From contig CAYOZN010000007.1 of the NCBI GenBank assembly GCA_964408455.1, positions 124,001 through 188,000 on the forward strand: a stretch of DNA of 64,000 bases. Reading direction: 5' to 3'. The notes beneath the pieces are model-generated. The model did not search any database. It was not told the DNA's origin and saw only the letters and a program-made list of their open reading frames with translations. Both the position numbers and the translations under genes were made by a program. The DNA comes from CAYOZN01 sp964408455 (GTDB lineage Bacteria; Planctomycetota; Phycisphaerae; UBA1845; UTPLA1). Below are positions 54,001 to 63,078 of the stretch, in pieces (within the stretch, counting starts at the first letter, position 1; the number at the start of each line of letters is the position of its first letter).

Positions 54001-54331
54001 CTTCCTGACCGGCGTGCAGTTGTCGGATGCCGATGCCTACACAGTGACACTGACGTTCGCCGATGAAGTGGCCACCTGGGGCGCCGCCGGCGAACTGATC
54101 GTCGATAATCTGTTCCTGGGCGAATCGACGCTGGTGCCGGGCGATCTGGATTGCAATGGCGTCGTGGATGTCGATGACATCGGACCGTTTGCCCTGGCCC
54201 TGGTCGATCCGGATGCCTACCTGGCCGGCCCGGGGCAGAACTGCCTGATATCCCTCGCCGACGTCAATGGCGACGAGCAGAACGACGGGCTCGACGTCGC
54301 GGCCTTCGTCGATTTGCTGCTGGCCCCCTGA
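51074..54331 (+). CDS. Large secreted repeat protein with dockerin-like tail
   Basis: 1085 aa from the ATG at 51074 (AGGGAG upstream). Signal peptide near TLWFVPAAFVLSIYAASAGAQ. At least four repeated modules follow, with recurring motifs WDDGIVGENAFAGT, WDDGISGEGAFGGT, YDTGIVNDGAFGGV, WDDGIVNENAFFGT and DLSQVVLTADIKGT/DLSQIVLSADIRGT, LRIEDxxGDRL. Inserted in the second is a copy of the preceding gene's fold (VSFEGATGFGVAGWATFGN..). The end is a dockerin-like pair: GDLDCNGVVDVDDIGPFALALVDP and ADVNGDEQNDGLDVAAFVDLLL. Probably a cell-surface glycan-associated protein. Confidence 0.85.
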   Translation: MSSAACWKWRTTQRTLWFVPAAFVLSIYAASAGAQVLEENFDSVTGTGGGLFHVGPGFSLIDGWDDGIVGENAFAGTTGNARFGAASAAGLPGGGLSGGGGRISVSGINYNLLDESFAGSSATGGGAFLVGDGFTPDTFNFTTNWDDGISGEGAFGGTFGGAILNGTMSAQAVPAGGVSGAGGEIVVSDVILGAGDWFAGLQWDTNPFPGASALTNVSFEGATGFGVAGWATFGNVFTEAITPRTGATTAKLFGAFPGNSGVFQDLAAQPGQVWELDVWSRHQASDNLIGTGNAIVMAIEFRDAQGTLLLSSPQEVILNAGSPTETWNDNAPVQATAPAGTVSARALFMFVQSGTQGGAGYLDDASFKIVGGPNPVDLSAITLTAAIKGAANGGAGESLGAIQLRLEDSDGDRLAFHAVATGAFQTIGGALSTAIEEDALGVPTPGVFDITSPLFRVVVAFDNDAAADWGTGGALTVDNVLLTNTNSDGSGWFAGLFWDDLVADLSNPSQFELRADVKGSVPGGSYALRLEAFKLLQAGFDNDFDAASGEGADVLLDPTLLAGGQMFGFTTDYDTGIVNDGAFGGVFGLVQILEPGGIFAEALTTGGNPGGAGQIRVENISVGPGGGWFAGLDFGAAPLASTDLSQVVLTADIKGTIPDSGGALGQFELRIEDDEGDRLYFPATATGAWQTLGGPLSTALEGPALGGGGDGTFDLDEGNYNVVVSFVAPETSWFFGGILTVDNLFLTPAQVGQQIGEISFAGTSSGDFQNIGGLLSSGATNLGDFLLGFENGTGTGGGNFGGGTGNWDDGIVNENAFFGTFGDAVSNVGASAQVCASCGVGGTEAAELKVEDVPPGTGGWFTGIYFTDVPASFGSDLSQIVLSADIRGTANAGLGETLGTYFLRIEDADRTVLSFTVQANGAFQQAGGPLSTGVLEQIDAGDGVFNLSQATYTITIGMVGTAANWGPGATLHIDNIFLTGVQLSDADAYTVTLTFADEVATWGAAGELIVDNLFLGESTLVPGDLDCNGVVDVDDIGPFALALVDPDAYLAGPGQNCLISLADVNGDEQNDGLDVAAFVDLLLAP

Positions 54332-54458
54332 GGCGATAGTGGTGTACTCGGCGCACCTGCGGCCGCTACAATTCGGCGGCGAGCCGCGGGACGCCGGGCA
54401 GCCCGCGGACGGGTTTTGGGCAATCGCCTGGTTACCACGTCCAGAAAGGAATGTGGGC

Positions 54459-55937
54459 ATGCGCAGTTTCCCCTTGGTCTGGCTTTGTGTGCCCATTCTT
54501 CTGCTGACCGGACCGGCCCGTGGCGGCGAAGAAACGCTCGTATGGCAGGATGAATTCGACGGAACGGCCCTCGATCCCGCAAAGTGGGAATACATGATCG
54601 GCACCGGCACGGCGTACGGCCTGCCCGCCGGCTGGGGCAACAACGAATTGCAATACTACACCAGCCGTCCCGAAAATCTTGTCGTCGCCGATGGCATACT
54701 GCGCATCATCGCCCGGCAGGAAGATTTCCAGAACCACGATTACACGTCTGCCCGCATTCGCACGCGCAATCTCGCCGAATTCACGTATGGCCGAATGGAA
54801 GGCCGCATCAAGCTCCCATCGACCACCGGCATCTGGCCGGCCTTCTGGATGCTCCCGACGAATTCACCCTACGGCGGCTGGGCTGCCAGCGGCGAAATCG
54901 ACATCATGGAGTCCACCAACATCGCCGACACCGTCCACGGCACCATTCACTTCGGCGGCCAGTGGCCGAACAACACGTTCCTCGGCGGCTCCCACGCCGG
55001 TGGTCTCAACTACTCTGACGATTTTCATGTGTACGGCATCGAATGGCAGCCGCAGTCCATCCGCTGGTATGTGGACGGCATCACTTACTACATCGTGAAC
55101 AGCAATTTCTACCATTCCGATGCAGCGCCGCAGGACGACAACGCGCCCTTCGACCAGCCTTTTCACTTTCTTCTCAATGTCGCGGTCGGCGGCAACTGGC
55201 CCGGCAATCCCGACCAGTCGAGCCAGTTTCCACAGGAGATGCAGGTGGACTGGGTGCGCGTCTATCAGAACGTCCCGCCGCAGACGCCGTTCGGTAATGT
55301 GCCGCACGTTATTCCCGGCCAGATTGAAGTGGAAGAATACGACAACGGCGGGCAGAACGTCGCCTACTTCGACTGCGACGCCGCCAACCAGGGCGGCGCA
55401 TTTCGCCCGGTCGAGGGCGTCGATATCGAGGCCTGTGCCGAAGGCGGGTTTAATGTGGGCTGGATGTGCGCCAATGAGTGGATCGAATACACGGTAAGTA
55501 TCGATGCTGCTGGTACATATCTGGTCGAGGCACGCGTGGCGTCTCAGTCTTCCGGCGGCTCGTTCCGGCTGATGTTTGACGGTGTGGACAGGACGGGCGC
55601 GATGGCGGTGCCAATTACGGGCGGTTGGCAAACGTGGCAGACGATCACGGCCGAGGCCACTCTCGACGAAGGGGCGCATGTGGTGCGTCTCGCCAATGCC
55701 GCCTCCTCGAGTGAATACAACCTGAACTGGCTGCGTTTCACGCTCCAGTGTCAGAAGGGTGACTGTAACGGCGATGGGGCGATCAATGGAATGGATGTTG
55801 GGGCCTTCGCCGCGACATTCATCAATCCGGGGGCCGCGGGGCCGGCTCAGGCCTGCGCCGCGGATATCGACGCCGATCAAAATTTCGATCTGGCGGATGT
55901 TTCAGCCTTCGTTGCCCTGCTTCTCGCTGCGGATTAG
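54459..55937 (+). CDS. GH16 endo-beta-glucanase with CBM6 and dockerin-like domain
   Basis: 492 aa from the ATG at 54459. Signal peptide (SFPLVWLCVPILLLTGPARG). GH16 domain to about 280 with the catalytic GEIDIMES (Glu146, Asp148, Glu151) and GIWPAFWMLP, GGSHAGGLNYSDDFHVYGIEW. It then has a CBM6-type domain (IEVEEYDNGGQNVAYFD, GTYLVEARVAS, WQTWQTITAE) and a dockerin-like pair (GDCNGDGAINGMDVGAFAATF, ADIDADQNFDLADVSAFVALLL). The motif EIDIME and context fit a laminarinase or beta-1,3-glucanase, though agarase and carrageenase also use this fold. Follows the repeat protein by 127 bases. Confidence 0.9.
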   Translation: MRSFPLVWLCVPILLLTGPARGGEETLVWQDEFDGTALDPAKWEYMIGTGTAYGLPAGWGNNELQYYTSRPENLVVADGILRIIARQEDFQNHDYTSARIRTRNLAEFTYGRMEGRIKLPSTTGIWPAFWMLPTNSPYGGWAASGEIDIMESTNIADTVHGTIHFGGQWPNNTFLGGSHAGGLNYSDDFHVYGIEWQPQSIRWYVDGITYYIVNSNFYHSDAAPQDDNAPFDQPFHFLLNVAVGGNWPGNPDQSSQFPQEMQVDWVRVYQNVPPQTPFGNVPHVIPGQIEVEEYDNGGQNVAYFDCDAANQGGAFRPVEGVDIEACAEGGFNVGWMCANEWIEYTVSIDAAGTYLVEARVASQSSGGSFRLMFDGVDRTGAMAVPITGGWQTWQTITAEATLDEGAHVVRLANAASSSEYNLNWLRFTLQCQKGDCNGDGAINGMDVGAFAATFINPGAAGPAQACAADIDADQNFDLADVSAFVALLLAAD

Positions 55938-56045
55938 TCCAGCCGGGAATTGTTCAGCCCGTCGCGCGTCTGCGGTCGCACCGCTGGCATTTGCGGACCT
56001 GCCTACCGGTGCGGCACACGAGGCGGTTTCGCTTTCGCCGCGGCT

Positions 56046-58214
56046 TTACGCGTGCGGCCGATGCTGCATTTTGGAGACGAGCGAATCCACGACAGCCACG
56101 AGTTCCATTGGCTCCAGCGGTTTTGCAACGTGCGTGTTGTACCCGGCCCGCAAGGCACGAACGCGATCCTCGGTGCGGGCGAAGGCCGTCAGCGCGACGG
56201 CGGGCAGTGGAATGCCGCGAGATCGCACTTCCCGCATGAATTCGTAGCCATCCATTTCCGGCATGCCAATATCGCTGATCAGGATATCGGGGCGGAGCGC
56301 TTCAAGTCGTTCAAGTGCCTCTCGCGCTGACGTGGCCACTTCGACGCGTGCGCCATAACCCGCGAGGGTCCTGCGGAGCATCTCACAGCCGTCGATATCG
56401 TCGTCCACAATCAGGGCATAAATGTTCGCGAGAGCACCGGCGCCATTCGCTTCCATTTGCGGCGCTGACGCCGTCGGATGTTCCCGGCCAACCGGGTCCT
56501 GATGCACCACGGCAACCGGCAGTTCGACAGTGAACGTGGAGCCCTGGCCATCGCCGGGGCTCTCGGCCCGGACTCTGCCGCCATGAAGTTCGACCAGATG
56601 CTTGACCAGAGACAATCCCAAACCAAGCCCGCCATAGCGGCGCGTCGACGAGCTGTCGGCCTGGCGAAACCGTTCAAACACGAAGGGCAGGAACTCGGGC
56701 GAGATTCCCGAGCCGGTATCGCTCACGCTGATTTCAACGTGCGAGTTGATGCGCTCGAGAAGGACCTGAACCTTTCCGCCCTTCGGCGTGAATTTCAACG
56801 CATTTGTCAACAGATTCCAGAAGATCTGCTGGAGCCGGACGGGATCGCCCTTCACCGGACCGGCAATTGGATCGAGAAGCTGTTCGAGGCGGATGTTTTT
56901 TGCCTCGGCGGCGGGTCGGACGGTATCGATGGCGGCCTCCAGGATGGGCGCCAGCGTGACCGACTGTACGTCCAGCCGCAGCTTTCCGGAGATGACGCGG
57001 CTCATGTCGAGCAAGTCTTCGATGAGTCGAGTCTGGGAGCGGGCCCCGCGCTCGATGGCATCGATCGCCTGCGCCTGAATCTGCGAATCGTTCGTTGCCC
57101 GCCGCAATAGCTGCGTCCAGCCCAGCACGCTGTTCAATGGCGTGCGCAGCTCGTGGGACACCGTGGCCAGAAACTCGTCGCGCAGTCGGCTGGCGGCTTC
57201 CGCTTCCAGGCGGGCATCGCGTTCCCTGTTCTCAGCGAGCCGGCGCTCCGCAATCTCGCGCTCGGCCGCCCGGTACAGCCGAGCATTGTCGATGCAGATC
57301 GCGGCCTGGGCCGCGACGCCCAGCGCCAGCCGCATCGAGGCGTCGGAGAATATGCCCGGGTCCGGATGTCCGAAGAAGAGCCCGCCCATCAATTCGCCGG
57401 TTCGTGACATGACCGGGACGGCGAGAAAGCTGCGCAATGGACCAGGCGCCTGGGATGTGGGGCCCTTTGGACTGTGATGACTGAAGCGCGCGTCGGTATG
57501 CAGGTCGTCGATTCGCACCGGACCTTCACCAAGCAGCTTCGGATCGAACGCGGATGCGTATCGCATGGGCTCGAAGCCGTCGATGGATTCGCCCGGCGCG
57601 AAGGAGAGAGCGTTGATTACGTGTGGTTCGCCGCGTTCGTCAACCCCGCGATCGATGAACGTGCCGACGCGGGCGCCGGTGAGCGCACGGCCCGCATCGG
57701 TGGTCTTCTGCACCAGGTTCTCCAGGTTCAGCTCGGAGCCAAGGGCCTGCGACAGATCGTTGAGAATGCGCGTTTCCTGGTGTGCATTCCGCTCACTCTC
57801 CAGCGACCGCTGAAGCTTTTCTTCCGCCCGCTTGCGATCCGTAATATCGCGCGTGATGTTCATTGCCCCCACGATGCGGCCCGATTCATCACGCAGGGGC
57901 GACACGGTCAGCGACACGTCGACCGCCGTGCCGTCTTTATGCAGCCGGACCGTCTCGTAGTGCTCGATCCGCTCTCCGCGCCGCAGCTTTTCCTGTATTT
58001 GAAGCTCCTCGGCAACGCGCTCGACCGGGAACAGCATGGTGACAGGCTTGCCAATCGCATCGGCCGCCGAGTACCCGAACATCTGCTCGGCGCCGCGGTT
58101 CCACGATCTGATCGTCCCGTCGATTGTCTTGGTCAGGATCGCATCGTCGAGCGATTCGTGCAGAGCGGCGAGCAGCTGGGCGTCGTCCTTCAAATTGTCG
58201 AAAGTGTCACTCAT
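56046..58214 (-). CDS. Hybrid histidine kinase (PAS-GAF-HisKA-HATPase-REC)
   Basis: 722 aa from the ATG at 58212-58214; a further in-frame ATG at 58229 is possible. PAS domain at about 15-125 (AILTKTIDGTIRSWNRGAEQMFGYSAADAIGKPVTMLFP), GAF at about 150-320 (FLAVPVMSRTGELMGGLFFG), HisKA with phospho-His in ATVSHELRTPLN, HATPase with NALKFTPKGG and DTGSGISPEF, and a C-terminal receiver domain ending the protein (VDDDIDGCEM, SDIGMPEMDGYEF). No membrane helices, so it senses soluble cues. No response regulator is adjacent. Two direct repeats lie upstream. Confidence 0.92.
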   Translation of the reverse strand: MSDTFDNLKDDAQLLAALHESLDDAILTKTIDGTIRSWNRGAEQMFGYSAADAIGKPVTMLFPVERVAEELQIQEKLRRGERIEHYETVRLHKDGTAVDVSLTVSPLRDESGRIVGAMNITRDITDRKRAEEKLQRSLESERNAHQETRILNDLSQALGSELNLENLVQKTTDAGRALTGARVGTFIDRGVDERGEPHVINALSFAPGESIDGFEPMRYASAFDPKLLGEGPVRIDDLHTDARFSHHSPKGPTSQAPGPLRSFLAVPVMSRTGELMGGLFFGHPDPGIFSDASMRLALGVAAQAAICIDNARLYRAAEREIAERRLAENRERDARLEAEAASRLRDEFLATVSHELRTPLNSVLGWTQLLRRATNDSQIQAQAIDAIERGARSQTRLIEDLLDMSRVISGKLRLDVQSVTLAPILEAAIDTVRPAAEAKNIRLEQLLDPIAGPVKGDPVRLQQIFWNLLTNALKFTPKGGKVQVLLERINSHVEISVSDTGSGISPEFLPFVFERFRQADSSSTRRYGGLGLGLSLVKHLVELHGGRVRAESPGDGQGSTFTVELPVAVVHQDPVGREHPTASAPQMEANGAGALANIYALIVDDDIDGCEMLRRTLAGYGARVEVATSAREALERLEALRPDILISDIGMPEMDGYEFMREVRSRGIPLPAVALTAFARTEDRVRALRAGYNTHVAKPLEPMELVAVVDSLVSKMQHRPHA

Positions 58215-58550
58215 TGCTACCGAATTCACCGCGCGCTGCCAAGTTTCGGTCGATCCCGTAGTATACTCATTTTTATACGCGTTCGCTGGTTGCCGGTGAT
58301 CGCTAAATTACCTAGTCGACGTGAATCAGAAAATTACCTAGAACCCGATCGGGATTTTTCTGACGCCTGGTTACGTGTGTGGCACGCTCTTCTGCGAAAA
58401 ATAGCATGTGATTCGAGAACGGCGATACAGCACGAAGACCACGAACAGGCGGCGGTGGGCACCTTGGATAACAATTCGTTTAAGGTGGATTCCGATTGGC
58501 GAGCTTCCGGGGCGGTTCGCGTTTCCGGCGGCGTTGTCTGTCGCCTATTT
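58215..58550. other. 336-bp gap upstream of the hybrid kinase
   Basis: A lower-GC stretch that holds two identical copies of CTAGGTAATTT (minus strand), at 58305-58315 and 58331-58341, 26 bases apart. A TATACT box (58260-58265, minus) may be the kinase -10. No supported gene. Confidence 0.55.
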
Positions 58551-60983
58551 CTAAGGCAGCCTGATGGACAGCTTCGCACAAAGCTGATCAAAGCGCTCCA
58601 GCCATTGCCGGGCGGCTTCTTCGCCCGCGCCCGCGCGCCGGACCATCTCGGGCCGCAACGACTGCAGCATGCGGAAGCAGTGATTCTGGGCGTCTGAGAA
58701 GTCCACGTTGAAGTCGGTTGACTGCGCCATGCCGACGATCTCGTCGAGCCGTGTGAGGTGTTCGCGGCTCTCCGGCTGCCGGGCAAGCCTGTCAAGAAAG
58801 TGGCGAATGGTGGACTGAAGCGTGTAGGCGAGCCCCGCCCGGTCGAGATCGATGCCCGGCCAGCGCCGTGCCTCCTTCATCAACCGTTCGGCTTCGCCGA
58901 GATCAAGTTCGTCCGCCTCAAACGTGCGGCGCAAATCCACATTCAATACGAACTCGATTGCCGCAAGAAACGCCTTCGGCAAAGGGGCTCGCAGGTTTGA
59001 CAGCGAGCGAAGCAGCGGGGCATGGTGTTCGTAGACGCGCCGGAGCTCGGCTTCGACTTCGAGCAGGCGCGACTCCAGCATGAGGTTGAGGATTCGACGC
59101 TGCTCGTCGCGGAAGAGCGACTTCAGCGAATACGTGGACGCCGAAAACTGCCGGTCCAGAAACCGTATCAGTTCGGCCAGATCGGCCGCGTCGAAGAGGT
59201 CTCTGCCGCCCTGGACCATCTGGTCGTACTCCGCCGGGCCGCGGTAGGTTCGTACCCCGCCCGTCAACGTGTGATCGCCCATATGCAGCACCGAAAAACT
59301 GACCGACTGGCTTTCACGCGTAATGGCGGAACTGATGCGGGCTCGGCCCGTGTTGAAGCGCGTCCGCCCGGCGGAGAGCGAGACCTTGTCTTCGGTGCGG
59401 ACATTGAAACAGCCAATTCGGGCTTCTTCGACGTAGTCTTCGAACATATCGCTGATGGCGTAGTGCGCGCCGACCTGCACCAGGTTGATCATGGCCGGCC
59501 TCACCAGCTTTTCGTAGACGACCCGGCCATTGCCGTATGCCGGATCGTTGCTGGGCGCCTCCTCCAGGCGCTTCAGGAACGCCGCCTCAAGATCGTCGTC
59601 GAAGATCTCTCCGGCGAGCTGCATCGCGCGTGCGGCGTACTGAATTATCTGGACGGTCTCCAGCCCGGAGATCTCATCGAAGAACCATCCGCAACTGGTA
59701 TACATCAGTAGCGCGTGCCGTTGAAGTTCCAGGAGCTTGAGCACCGTCTGCTGTTCGTCGACGCCGATCGGACGGGCGATCCGTTCGCGAATAAACGCGT
59801 CGACGTTTTCGCTCGAACGATCCAGGATGACACTGATGTAGGCATCCCGCGCAGCCCAGGGATTGTCAAAGTACGAAGCAGCGCCGGCTTCATAGCGCGA
59901 GGCCAGCTCATCGCGCAGCCAGTCCAGCGCGGAGCGCAGCGGCCCGCGCCACGTCTGCCGATAACCCGGATGCAGGCCGCTGTTGCAACTGCAATCGCGC
60001 TCCCATCGACCGACGCCGTGCGCGCAGCTCCATGCCGTGCCTTCGTGGATTTCGACCTGATACTCTGGCGGGTGCCGTTCGAGATACTCGCCGTAGTTGG
60101 TCAAACGGCCGATTCGCTGTTCCTCGATGTACCGCAGCGCATAAGCCAGCGCCATTTCGCCGTGGCGATGGTGATGACCGTACGTTTCGCCGTCGGTCGC
60201 AATGTGCAGGAGCTGGGGCCAGTCGCGCTTGTCTTCAAAACCGCTCTTGAGCCGCTCCGCAAAATGGATGCCACTGTTGAGGAGGCCCTCGAAGGCGACG
60301 GCCTTGGAGATGGGTCCGTCGTAAAAGAAGACGGCGATGCGGCGCCCGGACGGCAGGTGCACTTCGTAGGTCCGCGTCGGATCGATTCCCGTCTCGCGCG
60401 TGTCGCGCCAGGCATGGTGATCGTCGAGCCGCCGATACCGGGCGGCCTGGCTGGGAGAGAGAATCGTGAAACGAATGTCGCACGCGGCGAGCATGTCCAG
60501 TGTTTCGAGATCCACCGCGGTCTCCGGCAGCCACATGCCCTCCGGCCGTCGACGAAATCGATGTTCGAAGTCGCGGATGCCCCAGTCGATCTGCGTTCGT
60601 TTGTCCCGTGCATTCGCCAGCGGCATGATGATGTGGTTGTACGTCTGGGCGAGGGCATTGCCGTGCCCCGAGAATCGATCGCGGCTCATGCGGTCGGCGT
60701 ACAGGATGCTCTGGTAGACCGAATCGGCGTGCTGTTCGAGCCAGCTCAGTACAGTTGGGCCGAAATTGAAGCTGATGGATGCATAGTTGTTGACGATATC
60801 GACGATGCGTCCTTCGCTGTCGAGTACGCGACTGAAGGCATTCGGCGAATAGCACTCGGCGGTAATGCGCTGATTCCAGTCGTGGAATGGATAGGCGGCG
60901 TCCTGTATTTCGATCTGTTCGAGCCAGGCGTTCTCGCGCGGCGGCTGATAAAAGTGCCCGTGAATGCAGATGTATCGTTCCAT
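58551..60983 (-). CDS. GH57/DUF3536 glycoside hydrolase
   Basis: 810 aa. The N-terminal GH57 barrel starts with YICIHGHFYQPPRENAWLEQIE, and PEGMWLPETAVDLETLDMLAACDIRF carries the nucleophile Glu. IATDGETYGHHHRHGEMAL is the second conserved motif. The C-terminal part matches DUF3536 (LRFLDRQF.., SLKSLFRDEQRRILNLMLE). GH57 enzymes act on alpha-glucans (amylase, branching or 4-alpha-glucanotransferase). Downstream of glgB on the same strand; the spacing is 56 bases. The exact activity is not resolved. Confidence 0.9.
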   Translation of the reverse strand: MERYICIHGHFYQPPRENAWLEQIEIQDAAYPFHDWNQRITAECYSPNAFSRVLDSEGRIVDIVNNYASISFNFGPTVLSWLEQHADSVYQSILYADRMSRDRFSGHGNALAQTYNHIIMPLANARDKRTQIDWGIRDFEHRFRRRPEGMWLPETAVDLETLDMLAACDIRFTILSPSQAARYRRLDDHHAWRDTRETGIDPTRTYEVHLPSGRRIAVFFYDGPISKAVAFEGLLNSGIHFAERLKSGFEDKRDWPQLLHIATDGETYGHHHRHGEMALAYALRYIEEQRIGRLTNYGEYLERHPPEYQVEIHEGTAWSCAHGVGRWERDCSCNSGLHPGYRQTWRGPLRSALDWLRDELASRYEAGAASYFDNPWAARDAYISVILDRSSENVDAFIRERIARPIGVDEQQTVLKLLELQRHALLMYTSCGWFFDEISGLETVQIIQYAARAMQLAGEIFDDDLEAAFLKRLEEAPSNDPAYGNGRVVYEKLVRPAMINLVQVGAHYAISDMFEDYVEEARIGCFNVRTEDKVSLSAGRTRFNTGRARISSAITRESQSVSFSVLHMGDHTLTGGVRTYRGPAEYDQMVQGGRDLFDAADLAELIRFLDRQFSASTYSLKSLFRDEQRRILNLMLESRLLEVEAELRRVYEHHAPLLRSLSNLRAPLPKAFLAAIEFVLNVDLRRTFEADELDLGEAERLMKEARRWPGIDLDRAGLAYTLQSTIRHFLDRLARQPESREHLTRLDEIVGMAQSTDFNVDFSDAQNHCFRMLQSLRPEMVRRAGAGEEAARQWLERFDQLCAKLSIRLP

Positions 60984-61039
60984 TGACTTCGCTTTGAGAG
61001 AGCCTCACATCCGGTCGGTTGACTACAACCTGCGGCGCT

Positions 61040-63037
61040 TCACGCAGGCATCGCCCCCGACGCCTGAGGTGGTTCGTTCTGAAACATCACCATGCCCAGC
61101 GGCGGAACGGTGATCGTGATGGAGTGGCGGTGCCCGTGCAGCGGCACCGGCACGGCCCGGACGCCGCCGAGATTGCCCTGGCCGCTGCCGCCGTAAATGG
61201 AGGCATCGCTGTTGAGCAGTTCGCGCCAGAAGCCGCCGCCCGGCACCCCGAGGCGGTAATTGTAACGCGGGACCGGCGTGAAGTTGAACGCCGCCATGAG
61301 CGGCGGCGCGCCGCTGCGACCCCGACGGGCGAATGCGATGGTGCTCTGTTCGGCATCGTTGCAGTCAATCCAGTGAAAGCCCGATGCGTCGCAATCGAGT
61401 TGATGCATAGCCGGCGCAGTTTGGTAAACGCGGTTCAGATCGGCGACCCATTTCTGAAGGCCGCCGTGAAACGGCTGGCTGGTCAGATGCCAGTCGAGGC
61501 TCGCGTCGTGATTCCACTCGCGGTACTGCCCGAATTCACCGCCCATGAACAGCAGCTTTTTCCCGGCCTGTGCGAACATGCAGCCAAAGAGCAGCCGCAG
61601 ATTGGCGAATTTCTGCCAGTCGTCGCCGGGCATCCTGCCGATGAGCGAGCCTTTGCCATGGACCACTTCATCGTGCGACAACGGAAGCACGAAATTCTCG
61701 GTAAAGGCGTAAAGCATGCGGAATGTCAGTGCATTGTGGTGATACCTTCGGTGCACCGGATTGCGCATCATGTAGCCGAGCATGTCGTGCATCCAGCCCA
61801 TATCCCATTTCATGCCAAAGCCCAGCCCGCCCACATACGTCGGCCGCGCCACCATCGGCCAAGCGGTGGACTCTTCGGCAATCATCTGCACGTCCGGGAA
61901 TGCCCGATAGACTTCCTCATTCAGCCGTCGCAAAAAGCTGATTGCCTCCAGATTCTCGCGCCCGCCATATTCATTGGGTATCCACTCCCCGGACTTGCGC
62001 GAATAGTCGAGGTACAGCATCGAGGCGACGGCATCGACGCGAAGCCCATCGATGTGATAGCGATCGAGCCAGAACATGGCGCTCGATATCAGAAAGCTGC
62101 GAACTTCATTGCGGCCGTAGTTGAAGATGTATGTATCCCAGTCGGGATGACGCCCCTGCCGCGGATCGGCGTGTTCGAACAAATGCGAGCCATCGAAGCG
62201 GCCGAGGCCGTGCTCGTCCGTGGTGAAGTGCGAGGGCACCCAGTCCAGAATGACGCCGATATCGTTCTGGTGCAGATGGTCGATCAGGTACATGAAATCC
62301 TGCGGCGTGCCGTAGCGACTCGTCGGTGCGAAGTAGCCGGTCGCCTGGTATCCCCACGAGGCATAGAACGGATGCTCGGTCAGCGGCAGAAATTCGACGT
62401 GCGTGAAGCCCATGGCCTTGACGTATTCCGCCAGCGGCGCGGCGAGATCGCGATAGCTCAGCAGACCCTCGGGATCGTCCGGGCTCCGCCGCCACGAGCC
62501 CAGGTGCACCTCGTAGATGGACTGCGGCGCATCCAGCGCGTTGCGTTTCGCGCGGGATGCCATCCACGCGGCATCGCCCCAGTCATACTCCAGGTCCCAC
62601 ACGACAGACGCCGTATTCGGCGCCACTTCGTGGAACAGGCCGAACGGGTCGGACTTCTTGACGCGATAGTCCGTGCCGCGATGACGAATATGGTATTTGT
62701 AAATGTCGCCCCGCTTCAGACCAGGAATAAACCCATGCCATATGCCGGATTCTTCGCGAGGCGTCAGGGGGTGCCGTTCCGGAATCCAGTCGTTGAAGTC
62801 GCCGACGACGCTGACGGTCGCCGCCTGGGGCGCCCACGCGGAGAAGTGGACGCCCGCGCGGCCGTCCACGCTCTTCAGGTGCGCGCCCAGCTTGTCGTAC
62901 AGTCGAAAGTGGCTGCCCTCGTTGAACAGGTAGATATCGTCTTTCGTCATCGTGCTTCCGCCGGACGGCGCCCGGTTGCCGGTCTCGCTCCTCGGCGCGG
63001 CCGCGGGGGGCGCAGTATGTCGATCGATATGTGTCAT
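61040..63037 (-). CDS. glgB: 1,4-alpha-glucan branching enzyme
   Basis: 665 aa from the ATG at 63035-63037, with GGGAGG 7 bases upstream. CBM48 domain (GVHFSAWAPQAATVSVVGDFNDW) and a GH13 barrel: GFTHVEFLPLTEHPFYASWGYQATGYFAPTSRYG, VILDWVPSHFTTDEHGL, nucleophile Asp in GLRVDAVASMLYLDY, Glu in MIAEESTAWP, and PLSHDEVVHGKGSL. Synthesises alpha-1,6 branches in glycogen or alpha-glucan. Next to maltokinase (41 bases upstream) and GH57; this fits a GlgE-type or trehalose-to-glucan route. Confidence 0.95.
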   Translation of the reverse strand: MTHIDRHTAPPAAAPRSETGNRAPSGGSTMTKDDIYLFNEGSHFRLYDKLGAHLKSVDGRAGVHFSAWAPQAATVSVVGDFNDWIPERHPLTPREESGIWHGFIPGLKRGDIYKYHIRHRGTDYRVKKSDPFGLFHEVAPNTASVVWDLEYDWGDAAWMASRAKRNALDAPQSIYEVHLGSWRRSPDDPEGLLSYRDLAAPLAEYVKAMGFTHVEFLPLTEHPFYASWGYQATGYFAPTSRYGTPQDFMYLIDHLHQNDIGVILDWVPSHFTTDEHGLGRFDGSHLFEHADPRQGRHPDWDTYIFNYGRNEVRSFLISSAMFWLDRYHIDGLRVDAVASMLYLDYSRKSGEWIPNEYGGRENLEAISFLRRLNEEVYRAFPDVQMIAEESTAWPMVARPTYVGGLGFGMKWDMGWMHDMLGYMMRNPVHRRYHHNALTFRMLYAFTENFVLPLSHDEVVHGKGSLIGRMPGDDWQKFANLRLLFGCMFAQAGKKLLFMGGEFGQYREWNHDASLDWHLTSQPFHGGLQKWVADLNRVYQTAPAMHQLDCDASGFHWIDCNDAEQSTIAFARRGRSGAPPLMAAFNFTPVPRYNYRLGVPGGGFWRELLNSDASIYGGSGQGNLGGVRAVPVPLHGHRHSITITVPPLGMVMFQNEPPQASGAMPA

Positions 63038-63078
63038 GGCGAGCCTCCCGCAAGGCGTCGACGCATTCGCGCCCTGCC

